Shown here: positions 31,555 through 41,026 of the stretch, in pieces | Layout of the letters: each line of letters begins with the position of its first letter | How positions within the stretch are numbered: the stretch's first letter is position 1 | Source of the DNA: an uncultured Lachnospira sp. | GTDB taxonomy: Bacteria > Bacillota > Clostridia > Lachnospirales > Lachnospiraceae | Direction: 5' to 3' | NCBI GenBank assembly: GCA_910589305.1 | Contig: CAJUTV010000004.1 | Location: 1-64,000, forward strand | DNA: 64,000 bases | The notes under the pieces: model-generated | Told to the model about the DNA's origin: nothing | The model's input: the letters and a program-made list of their open reading frames with translations, nothing else | Database searches by the model: none | Position numbers and translations under genes: made by a program

Positions 31555-32828
31555 AAAGTAAATGGAGCAGTTTACCGTTGCGGCGTTTTTTTATTTTAAC
31601 AGTATTTTTTTCTACGGGTATAGTGGTTTTGTTATCAGCACTTATCATTAGTTTTTGCATATCGTTTCGCCATTGGCTTTTGCCAGACTCTAATGCAGTA
31701 TATCTGACAATAGAAAAAACATCACCAGATGGCGTTATTTCAACACAAACCCATCTTTTAAAATATGGAAAAGATTTAGAACAGTTACCTACTCTTTTTT
31801 ATAAAGGAGATGGTGTTTTGAACTATGAAGATATTTCAAAGGTAAGATACAACGTTCAAAAAATTGAAAATACCTTTGATAAACTTTCTCCAAAAAGAAA
31901 ATTTGCCTATCAAATTTGTGGGGTGCTGATGATAATAGCGCCAGCAATATTGGCTTTTATGGGAATTATTTTATGCGGATTGTATTTTTATCGAAAAAAG
32001 CTGAAACAACCACTAGAATTACTATCTTGTGCTACAATCCAAATTGCCAAACAAAATCTTGATTTTGAACTTATTTATAACTGCAATGATGAAATGGGGG
32101 CGCTGTGTGATTCTTTTGAAAAAATGCGGAATGCTCTTTATGAAAATAATAAAGTGATGTGGGAAATGCTTGAAGAACGACAGCTTATACAAGCTTCAGT
32201 AGCACATGATTTGCGCAATCCTATTGCTATTATTGAAGGATATACCGAATATTTAGATTCAGGTCTTAAGAATGGTACAATAAGTTATGAAAAAATTGGA
32301 CATATTGTAAACAATCTAAATATGGCGGCAAAGAGGTTAGAGCAGTATACAGAATCGGTTCGACTTTTAAATCAATCCGAACAAACGCCGTTACATCAAG
32401 AAACAGTTTTAGCAAAAGAATTGATAAACAATGTAACACAAGACTTTATGATTTTAGCAGAACAAAATAATATTATTTTGCAAGTAACACAAGATTTATC
32501 AGATGAAAAAATGCAGATTGATGTTTCTGTACTGTATCGTATTCTTGAAAATATTATAAATAATGCACTTCGCTTTGTAGAAAAACAAATTAATATTCAT
32601 TTTGTGCTTTCTAAATCGGTTCTTTCAATTACTATTATAGATGATGGAGAGGGATTTCCTTTAGAAGTATTAAAACAAAAGAAAAAACTTATATGGACAT
32701 CTGGAAAAAATGAACATATGGGTATTGGGTTAGCGGTTAGCAGGCTTTTATGTAAAAAACATGGCGGCAGTTTGGAGTTGTCCAATACAACAGCTGGAGC
32801 CTGTGTAAAAATAAATCTTATAGTTTGA
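31542..32828 (+). CDS. Sensor histidine kinase
   Basis: 428 residues. Two membrane spans (about 17-40 and 123-148) flank an external loop of about 80 residues. A HAMP-like linker (LKQPLELLSCATIQIAKQNL) follows, then HisKA with VAHDLRNPIAIIEGYTEYL and HATPase with IINNALRF, IDDGEGFP and GIGLAVSRLL. It phosphorylates the response regulator encoded just upstream with overlap. The external loop is Ser/Thr-poor with no clear ligand domain. Confidence 0.9.
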   Translation: MESLKSKWSSLPLRRFFILTVFFSTGIVVLLSALIISFCISFRHWLLPDSNAVYLTIEKTSPDGVISTQTHLLKYGKDLEQLPTLFYKGDGVLNYEDISKVRYNVQKIENTFDKLSPKRKFAYQICGVLMIIAPAILAFMGIILCGLYFYRKKLKQPLELLSCATIQIAKQNLDFELIYNCNDEMGALCDSFEKMRNALYENNKVMWEMLEERQLIQASVAHDLRNPIAIIEGYTEYLDSGLKNGTISYEKIGHIVNNLNMAAKRLEQYTESVRLLNQSEQTPLHQETVLAKELINNVTQDFMILAEQNNIILQVTQDLSDEKMQIDVSVLYRILENIINNALRFVEKQINIHFVLSKSVLSITIIDDGEGFPLEVLKQKKKLIWTSGKNEHMGIGLAVSRLLCKKHGGSLELSNTTAGACVKINLIV

Positions 32829-32985
32829 CGATTTTTTGACTTTTCTTATATAAAATTCCTTTAGTAGAAAAAATTGATTGATTTGTAGTTGTATGTTTAT
32901 GTTTTATTTAATACAAAAAAATTAAACAAGTAACAAAGTGGATTGCGAGTATCCACTTCACTTTTCAATTTTTTCAAAAAAAGCA

Positions 32986-33026
32986 GTGTAGAAATAAAGT
33001 TTTTTTCTATTGCGCAATTTCTACAC
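32986..33026 (+). promoter_or_regulatory. Perfect 10-base hairpin in the lipoprotein gene leader
   Basis: GTGTAGAAAT (32986-32995) and ATTTCTACAC (33017-33026) are perfect inverted arms with a 21-base loop. The hairpin ends 10 bases before the GGAGG of the lipoprotein gene. A fragment of the dispersed repeat end (GATTGCGAGTATCCACTTCAC) lies just upstream at 32941. Confidence 0.55.
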
Positions 33027-33050
33027 GACATTTCAGAATGGAGGATTTTT

Positions 33051-34463
33051 ATGAGAAAAGTTTTTATTTTATTTTTAACTGTATTTTTTATGTTTGCATT
33101 TTATGCTTGTGGCAACGATATAAAAACAGATAGTAAAAATACAAATGATGAGCAAAAATTAAAATCAAATTCACAAGAAAATAGTATAAAAGAGGGTCGT
33201 CAAAAAATTGGAACTCTTGAATTTATTTGTAATTCTGAACGTGATAGTGCATGTAATACAGAAAATGGCTATTATTATTTGACACGAGATTTAACAAAGC
33301 TTCAAGATGGCAATTATGGAAATCATTTGATGTATATGGACTTTGCTACTTGTCGTGAAATTTATCTTTGCAGTACAGCGGGCTGTAAACATAATTCGTT
33401 AGATTGCCCTGCTGTATTTTCATATGATGATTTTCCAATATTTACTACAAAGCTTTTTGTATATGACAATTATTTATATATTTTAAGCCGTGAGTCGAGC
33501 GATGAAAGTGTGTCAAGCAGTGAAGGAATATCACAAAATATAATGGGCGGCGATGATGAATATATAATGTCACAAAGAAAGCCAGCTGTGCTTTATCGTG
33601 CCAATCTTGACGGAACAGAGCGAAAAAAAGTCTATACTTTTGATGAAGGATTGACACTTGAAGAATTTATATTAAAAGATGAAAATGGTATTTATGTAAT
33701 TACAAAAAAACTTTCTATAGATAAAGTAGATAATATGACGTATACAACAGGTTCTGAGCATAAAGTAGTATTTTTAGATTTACAATCGTTTCATGCACAG
33801 GAAGTTTGTCCTATAAGTTTTGATAATCATATTTCATGGGATGTGATAGGTTGTTATCAAGATTGTCTGATTTTGAGTGGGATTGATTATGGACGAGAGC
33901 TTTCAATGGAGGAAAAATTGGATGATGATACATATCATTCATTGTATGAAGATTCTTTTGATATCTATGCTATTTTGGATTTGAAAAGCGGTGAATTAAA
34001 TGAATTTTACAGGGAATCAAATAAAAATCAACATGATGTTTATGTGGTTGGAGATACCATGTATATATCATTTTCAGAAAATCCAATAATTGAAGGAATT
34101 AATATTGAGAGCAGAGAAAGAAAAACGATTTGTACACTTGAACAAAATTTGATTATGAATGTCATTGATGATATGTTGTGTTGCCGTGATTGGAATCTTT
34201 CCAGTGACCATACGTATTATTTTGTCAATATGAAAACAGGCGAAATTATGCACAGTATGCTTGTCAATCAATATAATGGGTGGGATTTGGAATTTCGTGC
34301 AGAAACTTCTTCAGATATGCTTGTTGTATATGATTATGATGCAACAAAAAACAGTGATGATTCATACGAGATTCACCAATATAAATATGCTTTAATCTCT
34401 AAAGAAGATTTATTTATGGGAAAGCAAAATTATCGCAAAATTGATATGATTGAACAGGGATAA
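33051..34463 (+). CDS. Lipoprotein, probably beta-propeller-like, of unknown function
   Basis: 470 residues from ATG 33051, after GGAGG. A signal peptide (MRKVFILFLTVFFMFAF) ends in lipobox FYAC, so Cys20 would carry the lipid. The mature part repeats blocks of the kind seen in beta-propellers: YYYLTRDLTK, CSTAGCKHNSLDCPAVF, VLYRANLDGTERKKVYTF, VVFLDLQSFHAQEV, YAILDLKSGELNEFYR. The segment with three Cys (CSTAGCKHNSLDC) is typical of a Clostridial DUF5050-like lipoprotein group. It lies between the kinase and ABC genes and could present a signal to the sensor. Confidence 0.6.
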   Translation: MRKVFILFLTVFFMFAFYACGNDIKTDSKNTNDEQKLKSNSQENSIKEGRQKIGTLEFICNSERDSACNTENGYYYLTRDLTKLQDGNYGNHLMYMDFATCREIYLCSTAGCKHNSLDCPAVFSYDDFPIFTTKLFVYDNYLYILSRESSDESVSSSEGISQNIMGGDDEYIMSQRKPAVLYRANLDGTERKKVYTFDEGLTLEEFILKDENGIYVITKKLSIDKVDNMTYTTGSEHKVVFLDLQSFHAQEVCPISFDNHISWDVIGCYQDCLILSGIDYGRELSMEEKLDDDTYHSLYEDSFDIYAILDLKSGELNEFYRESNKNQHDVYVVGDTMYISFSENPIIEGINIESRERKTICTLEQNLIMNVIDDMLCCRDWNLSSDHTYYFVNMKTGEIMHSMLVNQYNGWDLEFRAETSSDMLVVYDYDATKNSDDSYEIHQYKYALISKEDLFMGKQNYRKIDMIEQG

Positions 34464-34508
34464 TAAGTGAAAAATGATTTAGACGAATCAGTAAAGGAGA
34501 TTTTAGTT

Positions 34509-35252
34509 ATGCTTGAATTGCGTGAAGTTACAAAAAAATATAAAGATAAGATTGCCCTGCAAAATATTTCATTAAAATTTGATTCAGGTATCTATGGATT
34601 GCTTGGTCCTAATGGAGCAGGAAAATCAACACTTATGAATATTATAACACAAAATATCAAACCAAGTGCAGGAACCGTTTTTTGGAACAATGTAAATACA
34701 CAAGCTTTAGGGGAGCGTTTTCGGAGTATCATAGGATATGCGCCTCAACAGCAAGGTTTATATAATGCTTTTTCAGGACGGCGATTTTTGGCTTATATGG
34801 CAGCATTAAAAGGAATTTCTAAAAAAGAAGTAAAAGAGGAAATAGAACGAGTGCTTATTGATGTAAATATGCAGGAGGCAGCAAGCAGAGCTATTGGGAC
34901 ATATTCGGGAGGAATGAGACAGCGGATTTTAATTGCACAGGCAATGTTAGGAAATCCTGAATTGATTGTGTTAGATGAGCCTACAGCAGGACTTGACCCC
35001 AGAGAACGAGTGCGGGTAAGAGCGTTAATTCAAGCACTTTCTGGAAATAAAATCATGATTGTCTCAACGCATGTCGTTTCCGATATTGAGTCCATTGCAA
35101 AAGAGATTCTTTTGATACGTGCCGGAGAGCTTCTTGATAGAGATACTGTAGAAAATCTTTGTTTAAAGTATCACGGCTGTAACGATTTAGAAGAAGTATA
35201 TATGCGTGTTTTTGAAGAGGAGGAAAAAAATGTTTCGTTTGATTTTCTTTGA
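34509..35252 (+). CDS. ABC transporter ATP-binding protein
   Basis: 247 residues from ATG 34509, chosen for AAAGGAGA seven bases upstream. Walker A GLLGPNGAGKST near residue 36, Q-loop YAPQQQGLYNAF, signature YSGGMRQR, Walker B LIVLDEPTAGLDP and the H-loop ST-H-VVSD are all present. It is an ABC-2-type exporter ATPase. It overlaps the permease gene by 23 bases. With the two-component genes it forms a typical antimicrobial-peptide or lantibiotic response module; the substrate is not predictable. Confidence 0.93.
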   Translation: MLELREVTKKYKDKIALQNISLKFDSGIYGLLGPNGAGKSTLMNIITQNIKPSAGTVFWNNVNTQALGERFRSIIGYAPQQQGLYNAFSGRRFLAYMAALKGISKKEVKEEIERVLIDVNMQEAASRAIGTYSGGMRQRILIAQAMLGNPELIVLDEPTAGLDPRERVRVRALIQALSGNKIMIVSTHVVSDIESIAKEILLIRAGELLDRDTVENLCLKYHGCNDLEEVYMRVFEEEEKNVSFDFL

Positions 35253-37518
35253 ATTGGCAAAAGTATGGAAAAAACATCAGTTTGCTTTGTCAATTGGCAT
35301 TTTGTTTTTCATTCATATTTTTCTTTTATGGTATACATCTTTACCTAACGAGGAAACACCATCCTGTTCTTCTTATAAAAAGATACAAAAACAGCTTATT
35401 CATATGAGTGAAGAACAAAAAGCAGACTATATTACCCAATTAAAGGAAACAATAGATGGTGTTTATTTTGTGCAAGATATTCTGGTTATGCAGAATTTTC
35501 AAAATGAGATGGGTGATGCTTTGGTAAAACAAGAAATGCAAAATAATGCGCATATTTTTGAAACCTATTATGATTTATATCAATCGGGTGATTATTTAAA
35601 ATTTACGGATTCACTACAACAAGAAAAAATATTGATTGATGAGATTTATACAGAATGGAAAAAGGTTTCAGGATACAGTGATTATTTAAGTTCCATTCAG
35701 GAAAATAAAGAAGTGCTTAGCAGTATTTCTATTTTTGGCGGGCAAAATTTTGGTGAACAAAAACAAGATACATATAGTGCAAGAAACCTTCAAAAAAGTG
35801 CAGCCGATTATGAGCAGTTGACGGATAAAAATATTCAATTTACCCCATCAAAAAGTATTACTCGTGCTATGGACAGTGTTTGGATAGACATTCTTTTATT
35901 TCTTTTAGTAATGGCATTTGTGGGAAGTTTGATTACAGAGGAAAAAGAAAAAAAGTTATTTTTAATTACCCGAAGTACAAAATATGGAATTTTGCATAGT
36001 ATGAGCGCAAAATTGATAGCTTTATTGGTTCATTGCTTTTTTATTACAAGCATATTTTATATAGTAAGTCTTATATTTTCTTATTATAGTACAGGAGCAT
36101 TTCATTTAAGTGCAAATTTACAGTCAGTATCCATTTATATGGAAAGTTGTCTCAATATCAGTATTGCACAATATATTGTTCTTTCTATTATAACAAAAGC
36201 TGTTTTGTTGTTTGGTATTGGTACAATATTGATTTCGTTTAGTATTGTATTAAATATTATGGTGGTTCCTTTTCTAATTGGCTCTGTGATTGCAGGAGTT
36301 AGCACAATACTATATATATGGATTCCAGCAGGCTCGTCATGGTCTATTTTGAAATATCTAAATCCCGTAGGAATGATAAAGACACAAAATTTATATGGAG
36401 GGTATTTAAATTTTAATTTATTTCATTATCCTGTATCGAGACAGACGCTTTCTTTTATAGTTCTTATAATATTATGTGCTGTTGGTATAGCAAGTGATTT
36501 GGTATTGTTTTGGCGTATGCAAGATGGTGAGATAAAAAAGATTCAGCTACCTTTTTTATTGTCTTTTAAGCCACATGTTTATATTGTATGGCATGAGGCT
36601 TATAAAATTTTAATTACAAATCACGCTTTGATTCTTTTCTTCATATTTGTTTTATTGTTTGGCGTGAAAAGTTTTGAGCAAACATACAAGGTGTCAGAAA
36701 GAGAGCATTATTATCAAGATATTATGCAAAAACTAGAGGGAGGATTGACACAAGAAAAAGAACAGTTGGTTTTATCTGAACAAAAGCGATATCAGGATGC
36801 ATTTCAAAAGATTGATGAAATTGATAAGATGGTGGAGACGCAACAATTAAGTAAGAATGCAGCAGACAGTTTGAAATATCAAGCCAATATAACCATTTCT
36901 TTTTATCCGGCTTTTCAGCGGGTGGAAGCACAATATCAACATATTAAAGAACAGGGTGGAGCGTTTGTTTATGATACAGGCTATCTATATTTATTTGGTG
37001 TGTGGGAAAATATTTTTTCGATTCATTTTTTGATTTTAACAATTGGAATTATCTTGATAGCCAGCGGTGTCTTATCAATGGAATATCAAGCAGATTCACT
37101 ATATTTAATTGGCGCAACAAAAACAGGAAAAAGAAAAATTTTTGCTTATAAATTTATAATTTGTACCAGTATGGCAATAATACTTACATTAGTGCCTATT
37201 GTTTGCAGAGCAATTTCTATTGCTCGTGTATATCCAATGTCTAGCATAGGTTCATCGATACAAAATATTTTATATTACTCTGATTTTTTATGTTCACTTC
37301 CTATTGGTGGATTTATCGTACTTTTTGTATTTTCGCAAATGGTAACATCTGTTTTAATAGTTATCATTACATTAGCATTGTCCATATGGAGAAAAAGTCA
37401 GGCACAAACGATATTTTTTGCCTTATTGATTTTGACCGTTCCTATGATTTTAAAATTGCTTGGATTTGAAATAGCAAAGTGGTTTTCTTTATATCCGCTT
37501 TATTCTTGGACAGTGTAA
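35230..37518 (+). CDS. Large ABC-2-type permease
   Basis: 762 residues from ATG 35230, after GAGGAGG within the ATPase gene. It is an apparent duplication of two permease halves. One span is near residue 20, then a soluble external region of about 180 residues, then six spans (about 220-440), a short soluble part, another span near 470, an external loop of about 115 residues, and a final set of spans (about 600-760). Charged linkers are rich in Gln/Glu. It would form the exporter channel with the ATPase. No peptidase or bacteriocin gene is adjacent. Confidence 0.85.
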   Translation: MFRLIFFELAKVWKKHQFALSIGILFFIHIFLLWYTSLPNEETPSCSSYKKIQKQLIHMSEEQKADYITQLKETIDGVYFVQDILVMQNFQNEMGDALVKQEMQNNAHIFETYYDLYQSGDYLKFTDSLQQEKILIDEIYTEWKKVSGYSDYLSSIQENKEVLSSISIFGGQNFGEQKQDTYSARNLQKSAADYEQLTDKNIQFTPSKSITRAMDSVWIDILLFLLVMAFVGSLITEEKEKKLFLITRSTKYGILHSMSAKLIALLVHCFFITSIFYIVSLIFSYYSTGAFHLSANLQSVSIYMESCLNISIAQYIVLSIITKAVLLFGIGTILISFSIVLNIMVVPFLIGSVIAGVSTILYIWIPAGSSWSILKYLNPVGMIKTQNLYGGYLNFNLFHYPVSRQTLSFIVLIILCAVGIASDLVLFWRMQDGEIKKIQLPFLLSFKPHVYIVWHEAYKILITNHALILFFIFVLLFGVKSFEQTYKVSEREHYYQDIMQKLEGGLTQEKEQLVLSEQKRYQDAFQKIDEIDKMVETQQLSKNAADSLKYQANITISFYPAFQRVEAQYQHIKEQGGAFVYDTGYLYLFGVWENIFSIHFLILTIGIILIASGVLSMEYQADSLYLIGATKTGKRKIFAYKFIICTSMAIILTLVPIVCRAISIARVYPMSSIGSSIQNILYYSDFLCSLPIGGFIVLFVFSQMVTSVLIVIITLALSIWRKSQAQTIFFALLILTVPMILKLLGFEIAKWFSLYPLYSWTV

Positions 37519-37730
37519 AATTTTTAATATCAAAGCATATGTTCAAAATTATCATTAGCTGTCAATAATGGAATTGAAGGTATTATTTATAATAACTAAA
37601 ATTAATATAAACAGAAATAGTAAAATGGATTATTTTGTGATAAAATAATTGCAGTAAAGTTGCAGCGTTAAGGTGTGCGTTACAAATTTTTAAATTGTAA
37701 GTAACAAATTGATATTATGTGGAGGCAATT

Positions 37731-38189
37731 ATGCAGTTTCAAATCATTCCTAAGCAAGAGCATATTCCTGATTTTCATTCAAAAGATATGAAATTAAAAC
37801 ATATTTTATATTATATGTGTTATGATGATATGGAATATGAAGAAGATGAAATTACAGAAGAAATTATTGCTAAAGTGCTTTGTGAAATTCCAGAAGGTAT
37901 TGAAGTTTATTTGTCATTAAATCCTTTTGGAGAAGAAGATTGGTTAGAAGTGTTATGTGATGGGGAGTGGTTAGCACTTGCCTATGTGGTTGATAATGAT
38001 TGTTATTATTCTTATAACAAGGATTTTGAAGGAACAGAGGAATTATCGCCGTTAGAAAGCGGCGGACAATCGCCCGTTGAAAAATATCTTGCAATAAAAG
38101 ATATAGATGCAGGAATAAAAGCGGTAGAATATTTTATTAGAACAGGGGAGCTTTATCCGGGAATTGACTGGGCAAGACAAATGGACTAA
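37731..38189 (+). CDS. Imm1-like immunity protein
   Basis: 152 residues from ATG 37731, with GGAGG six bases before it. It is acidic. The second half reads EDWLEVLCDGEWLALAYVVD, an ESGGQSPVEKYLAIKDID segment, then AVEYFIRTGELYPGIDWARQ, a pattern like the Imm1 family of polymorphic-toxin immunity proteins. Such proteins bind and block a cognate toxin nuclease or deaminase. No toxin gene is adjacent, so it may be an orphan that guards against neighbouring strains. Confidence 0.5.
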   Translation: MQFQIIPKQEHIPDFHSKDMKLKHILYYMCYDDMEYEEDEITEEIIAKVLCEIPEGIEVYLSLNPFGEEDWLEVLCDGEWLALAYVVDNDCYYSYNKDFEGTEELSPLESGGQSPVEKYLAIKDIDAGIKAVEYFIRTGELYPGIDWARQMD

Positions 38190-38313
38190 TTGTTTTCAAA
38201 TGTTTATTTATGGTATTGGAATGTTGTTTTATAAGGTTTTATAAGGATAAATAGCTGTCGATATATTAGATAACATTTAACTTCAATATAACAGTAAAGA
38301 CAGGAGGAATGCT

Positions 38314-38793
38314 ATGAATACAAAAACAATGGAAGGGCTTGTCGGTGCAAGGAGAAATATAGATTTAGTAAATACACCGATGAGAGTATATCATCAGGCA
38401 CAACGACAAGGCAATATGGGAGCAATGGAGAAAGCAATGGGCTATGTCCATGAATTTGCAGACAAAGCACAGGATTATAAGACAAAAGCTTATGAAGGAA
38501 TGAAAGAAGAAGCAAAAGAGGCAAGAGAGCAGGCTCAGTTAGAGAGAGAAAAAGCTATTCAAAAACATAAAGAAGAACGTGAAAAACTTGAGGAAAGAAT
38601 AGAAGAAAATAAAGATACGGATATTGTGGAGGTTAGTGAAGAAGGAAAAGTGTTATTGAAAGATAATACAGCTTTGGATAACGCAGATATTACTGAAACA
38701 AAGACAAATCCTGCAACACAGCCTGTGACATATACAAAAACAGGGGATATAAGTCAGGTAGAGCAGAATACAACGATTTCGATTTCTTTATAA
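38314..38793 (+). CDS. Charged coiled-coil protein of unknown function
   Basis: 159 residues. The first 60 residues (MEGLVGARRNIDLVNTPMRV) may fold into short helices. The middle (about 60-105) is a Lys/Glu-rich coiled coil (EEAKEAREQAQLEREKA), and the tail is polar with Thr/Asn. There is no signal peptide or membrane span. AGGAGG precedes the ATG. It resembles in style the protein at 47516-47989. Such proteins are frequent in Lachnospiraceae; I do not know a function. Confidence 0.5.
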   Translation: MNTKTMEGLVGARRNIDLVNTPMRVYHQAQRQGNMGAMEKAMGYVHEFADKAQDYKTKAYEGMKEEAKEAREQAQLEREKAIQKHKEEREKLEERIEENKDTDIVEVSEEGKVLLKDNTALDNADITETKTNPATQPVTYTKTGDISQVEQNTTISISL

Positions 38794-38968
38794 ATAGGAT
38801 TGCCTGTAAATAATTTTGGAAATATTTAATGCTGCATGAATTTTATTGTTTATAATCATATTATTCATAATTGTATTATTATTTTATGGTGTTTTTTAAA
38901 CAGATAAGACTAATTTTTCTCGAATAAGGTTTGAATAAAATAAAAAAATTGTAAGGGGATACATATAA

Positions 38969-39835
38969 ATGAATGACTATAATATGCTTCAATCACTTGC
39001 AATTGGCAGTGGCTGGTTTATTGTAAAAAATAATAAATTTTCAAATCCCCTTCTGGAATTAAAATACACCTATCATGTGCGTAAAAAGAAATTTTCTTTT
39101 CAAGAATATATTTTATTTATTACAGTTGAAGAGCTGCAAGAGTATATACATAATGATAGATATAAAGTTACAGTGTATATACAGCCTTGTGATGAGAAAA
39201 TATATCTTTTGGAATATGCTTTAAGTTCTAGTATAGAGGATATGATTGAAAAAGTGAAATGTTTTGCATATCAATATCAAAATCCACAGTATTGGGGTGT
39301 TAAGCAAATACAACGGATATATCCAATTTGGGAAGCCAAAAGAAATGCCTGGCATGTAAAAAGTATGATACAATATCATGGCACACCATGTCCACCAAAA
39401 CCATTGGATTATATTCCAATTAAAATCCCAGCAGGGTGGATGATTGTTTTAAATTCTTTCGTTAAAAATGATATGGATTTATTTTCACAAATATGGCGTC
39501 AAGAAGATATATTTTTGAAAATCAAAAATTCTTTTGGATATCTTGTTGACTGCCATGATAATACTTGTATATTATCTGAATTGTTTGAATGGGAACGCGA
39601 TATTGCAGTTTTTTGCTTGGAGTGTGCAGATTATGAGATTTTTGCAGAATTACAAGAATATATCTGTAAAAGTTTAACAGGGATTGTATTACATATTCAT
39701 ATATATTTTAATAGGAAAGATGGTTCTGCATTTTTTGAATTATTAGAAAAAATTTTTTGTTTTTCATTGGAAGAAGCACAGGAACAATTAAGCCAATTTT
39801 TATGGAAATATAGAAATGGATTATTAAAAAAGTAA
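38969..39835 (+). CDS. Hypothetical protein (288 aa)
   Basis: 288 residues, mixed alpha/beta, with many aromatic residues (YWGVKQIQRIYPIWEAKRNAW). There is no signal peptide or membrane span. Cys and His pairs (VDCHDNTC; FCLECADYE) are scattered rather than motif-like. AAGGGG precedes ATG 38969. I do not recognise a family. Its position among immunity-like genes and its compact single-domain look would suit another immunity or toxin-related protein, but this is only context. Confidence 0.5.
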   Translation: MNDYNMLQSLAIGSGWFIVKNNKFSNPLLELKYTYHVRKKKFSFQEYILFITVEELQEYIHNDRYKVTVYIQPCDEKIYLLEYALSSSIEDMIEKVKCFAYQYQNPQYWGVKQIQRIYPIWEAKRNAWHVKSMIQYHGTPCPPKPLDYIPIKIPAGWMIVLNSFVKNDMDLFSQIWRQEDIFLKIKNSFGYLVDCHDNTCILSELFEWERDIAVFCLECADYEIFAELQEYICKSLTGIVLHIHIYFNRKDGSAFFELLEKIFCFSLEEAQEQLSQFLWKYRNGLLKK

Positions 39836-39852
39836 AATACACCATGAAAAAG

Positions 39853-39885
39853 AAAAGCAGAGATGAAGGTTCTCTGCTTTTTATA
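39853..39885 (+). terminator. Terminator
   Basis: AAAAGCAGAGA (39853-39863) pairs perfectly with TCTCTGCTTTT (39871-39881) over a seven-base loop and is followed by T-rich sequence. Confidence 0.92.
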
Positions 39886-40024
39886 TATTTTATGTTATAC
39901 TATATTATATAATTTGGTTTTGTATCAACTTGCTGTTATAATGGATATAAAGAAAATAAATGAAACTTTTTTATTTCTTGTAAAATAAAACAAAAGTTAG
40001 AACAAAATAAGGAGGAAAAATAGT

Positions 40025-40810
40025 ATGCCTAATATTAATTGGAGTGCAGCCAATTATAAAGAAAATTTTTCTTTTGTGCCTGCATATGGGGAGGCTGTAC
40101 TTGATTTGCTCACAAAGCCAAAAGAAAGTTATATAGTAGATTTAGGTTGTGGGAATGGAACACTTACAAAAAAAATTTTTGACAGAGGCTATCATGTTAT
40201 AGGCATTGATGATTCACCGCAAATGATAACACAGGCAAAAGCCGATTATCCTAATATAGAATTTGCGGCGGGAAATGCCCTTAATTTTTCACTTGAGCGC
40301 AAAGCAGATGCCATTTTTTCTAATGCAGTTTTTCATTGGATTGATAAAGCAAAACAACAAGAAATGTTATATAATATTTACAATCAACTTAATGAGGGTG
40401 GCGAATTGGTATGCGAGTTTGGCGGAGCAGGCTGTGCAGAGCATGTTCATCGCACATTGGAACAATGTTTTTTGGAACATGGATTTGAATATAAACGCGT
40501 TTTTTATTTTCCAACCATTGGACAATATTCACCAATGTTGGAACAGGCAGGATTTCGGATAGAATATGCTGCATTGTTTGATAGACCAACAGTACAGCAG
40601 GGAGTAAATGGACTTGCAGATTGGATTAAAATGTTTGTGCAAAAACCATTTGAGGGTATTGACGAAAATATACAAAATGAAATCATTTGTGATGCTGTAA
40701 ATAGACTTAAGAATGTACTTTATATAAATAAAGAATGGATTGTAGATTATGTAAGGATTCGTTTTAGGGCAGTGAAGAATAAAGATAAGGATTTGGATAT
40801 CAATAAATAA
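40025..40810 (+). CDS. Class I SAM-dependent methyltransferase
   Basis: 261 residues. Motif I is IVDLGCGNGTLTKKI near residue 38, the acidic residue follows in GIDDSPQMI, and ADAIFSNAVFHWI is motif II/III. The arrangement resembles trans-aconitate methyltransferase (Tam) and related small-molecule enzymes; the C-terminal lid (GQYSPMLEQAGFRI, WIKMFVQKPFEGI) is like Tam. The substrate is unproven. GGAGG precedes ATG 40025. It stands alone between a terminator and the SUKH gene. Confidence 0.8.
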   Translation: MPNINWSAANYKENFSFVPAYGEAVLDLLTKPKESYIVDLGCGNGTLTKKIFDRGYHVIGIDDSPQMITQAKADYPNIEFAAGNALNFSLERKADAIFSNAVFHWIDKAKQQEMLYNIYNQLNEGGELVCEFGGAGCAEHVHRTLEQCFLEHGFEYKRVFYFPTIGQYSPMLEQAGFRIEYAALFDRPTVQQGVNGLADWIKMFVQKPFEGIDENIQNEIICDAVNRLKNVLYINKEWIVDYVRIRFRAVKNKDKDLDINK

Positions 40811-40931
40811 AACAAAAGCAATTACAGTTAAAATATTTGAATAATATATAGATTATATAAAACATATAATTAAAAATACAACGCAGTCTATCGAGGAAAT
40901 ACGAAGGCTATAAAAAGCGTTTTATATAAGG

Positions 40932-41026
40932 AAAGGAGAAAACTGCTAAACAAAATATCTTCAATAATGATAAACAAGCGTTTTTTTTGTGGAGTATTTT
41001 GTCCATATTTCAAGCAGTAAATCACA
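40932..41026 (+). promoter_or_regulatory. Remote ribosome site plus stem leader (d), before the SUKH gene
   Basis: AAAGGAG (40932-40938) is 88 bases before the TTG start at 41027. ACTGCT (40942-40947) pairs with AGCAGT (41013-41018), ending eight bases before the start. There is no local ribosome site. The layout matches leaders (a), (b) and (c), with a different stem sequence. Confidence 0.5.
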
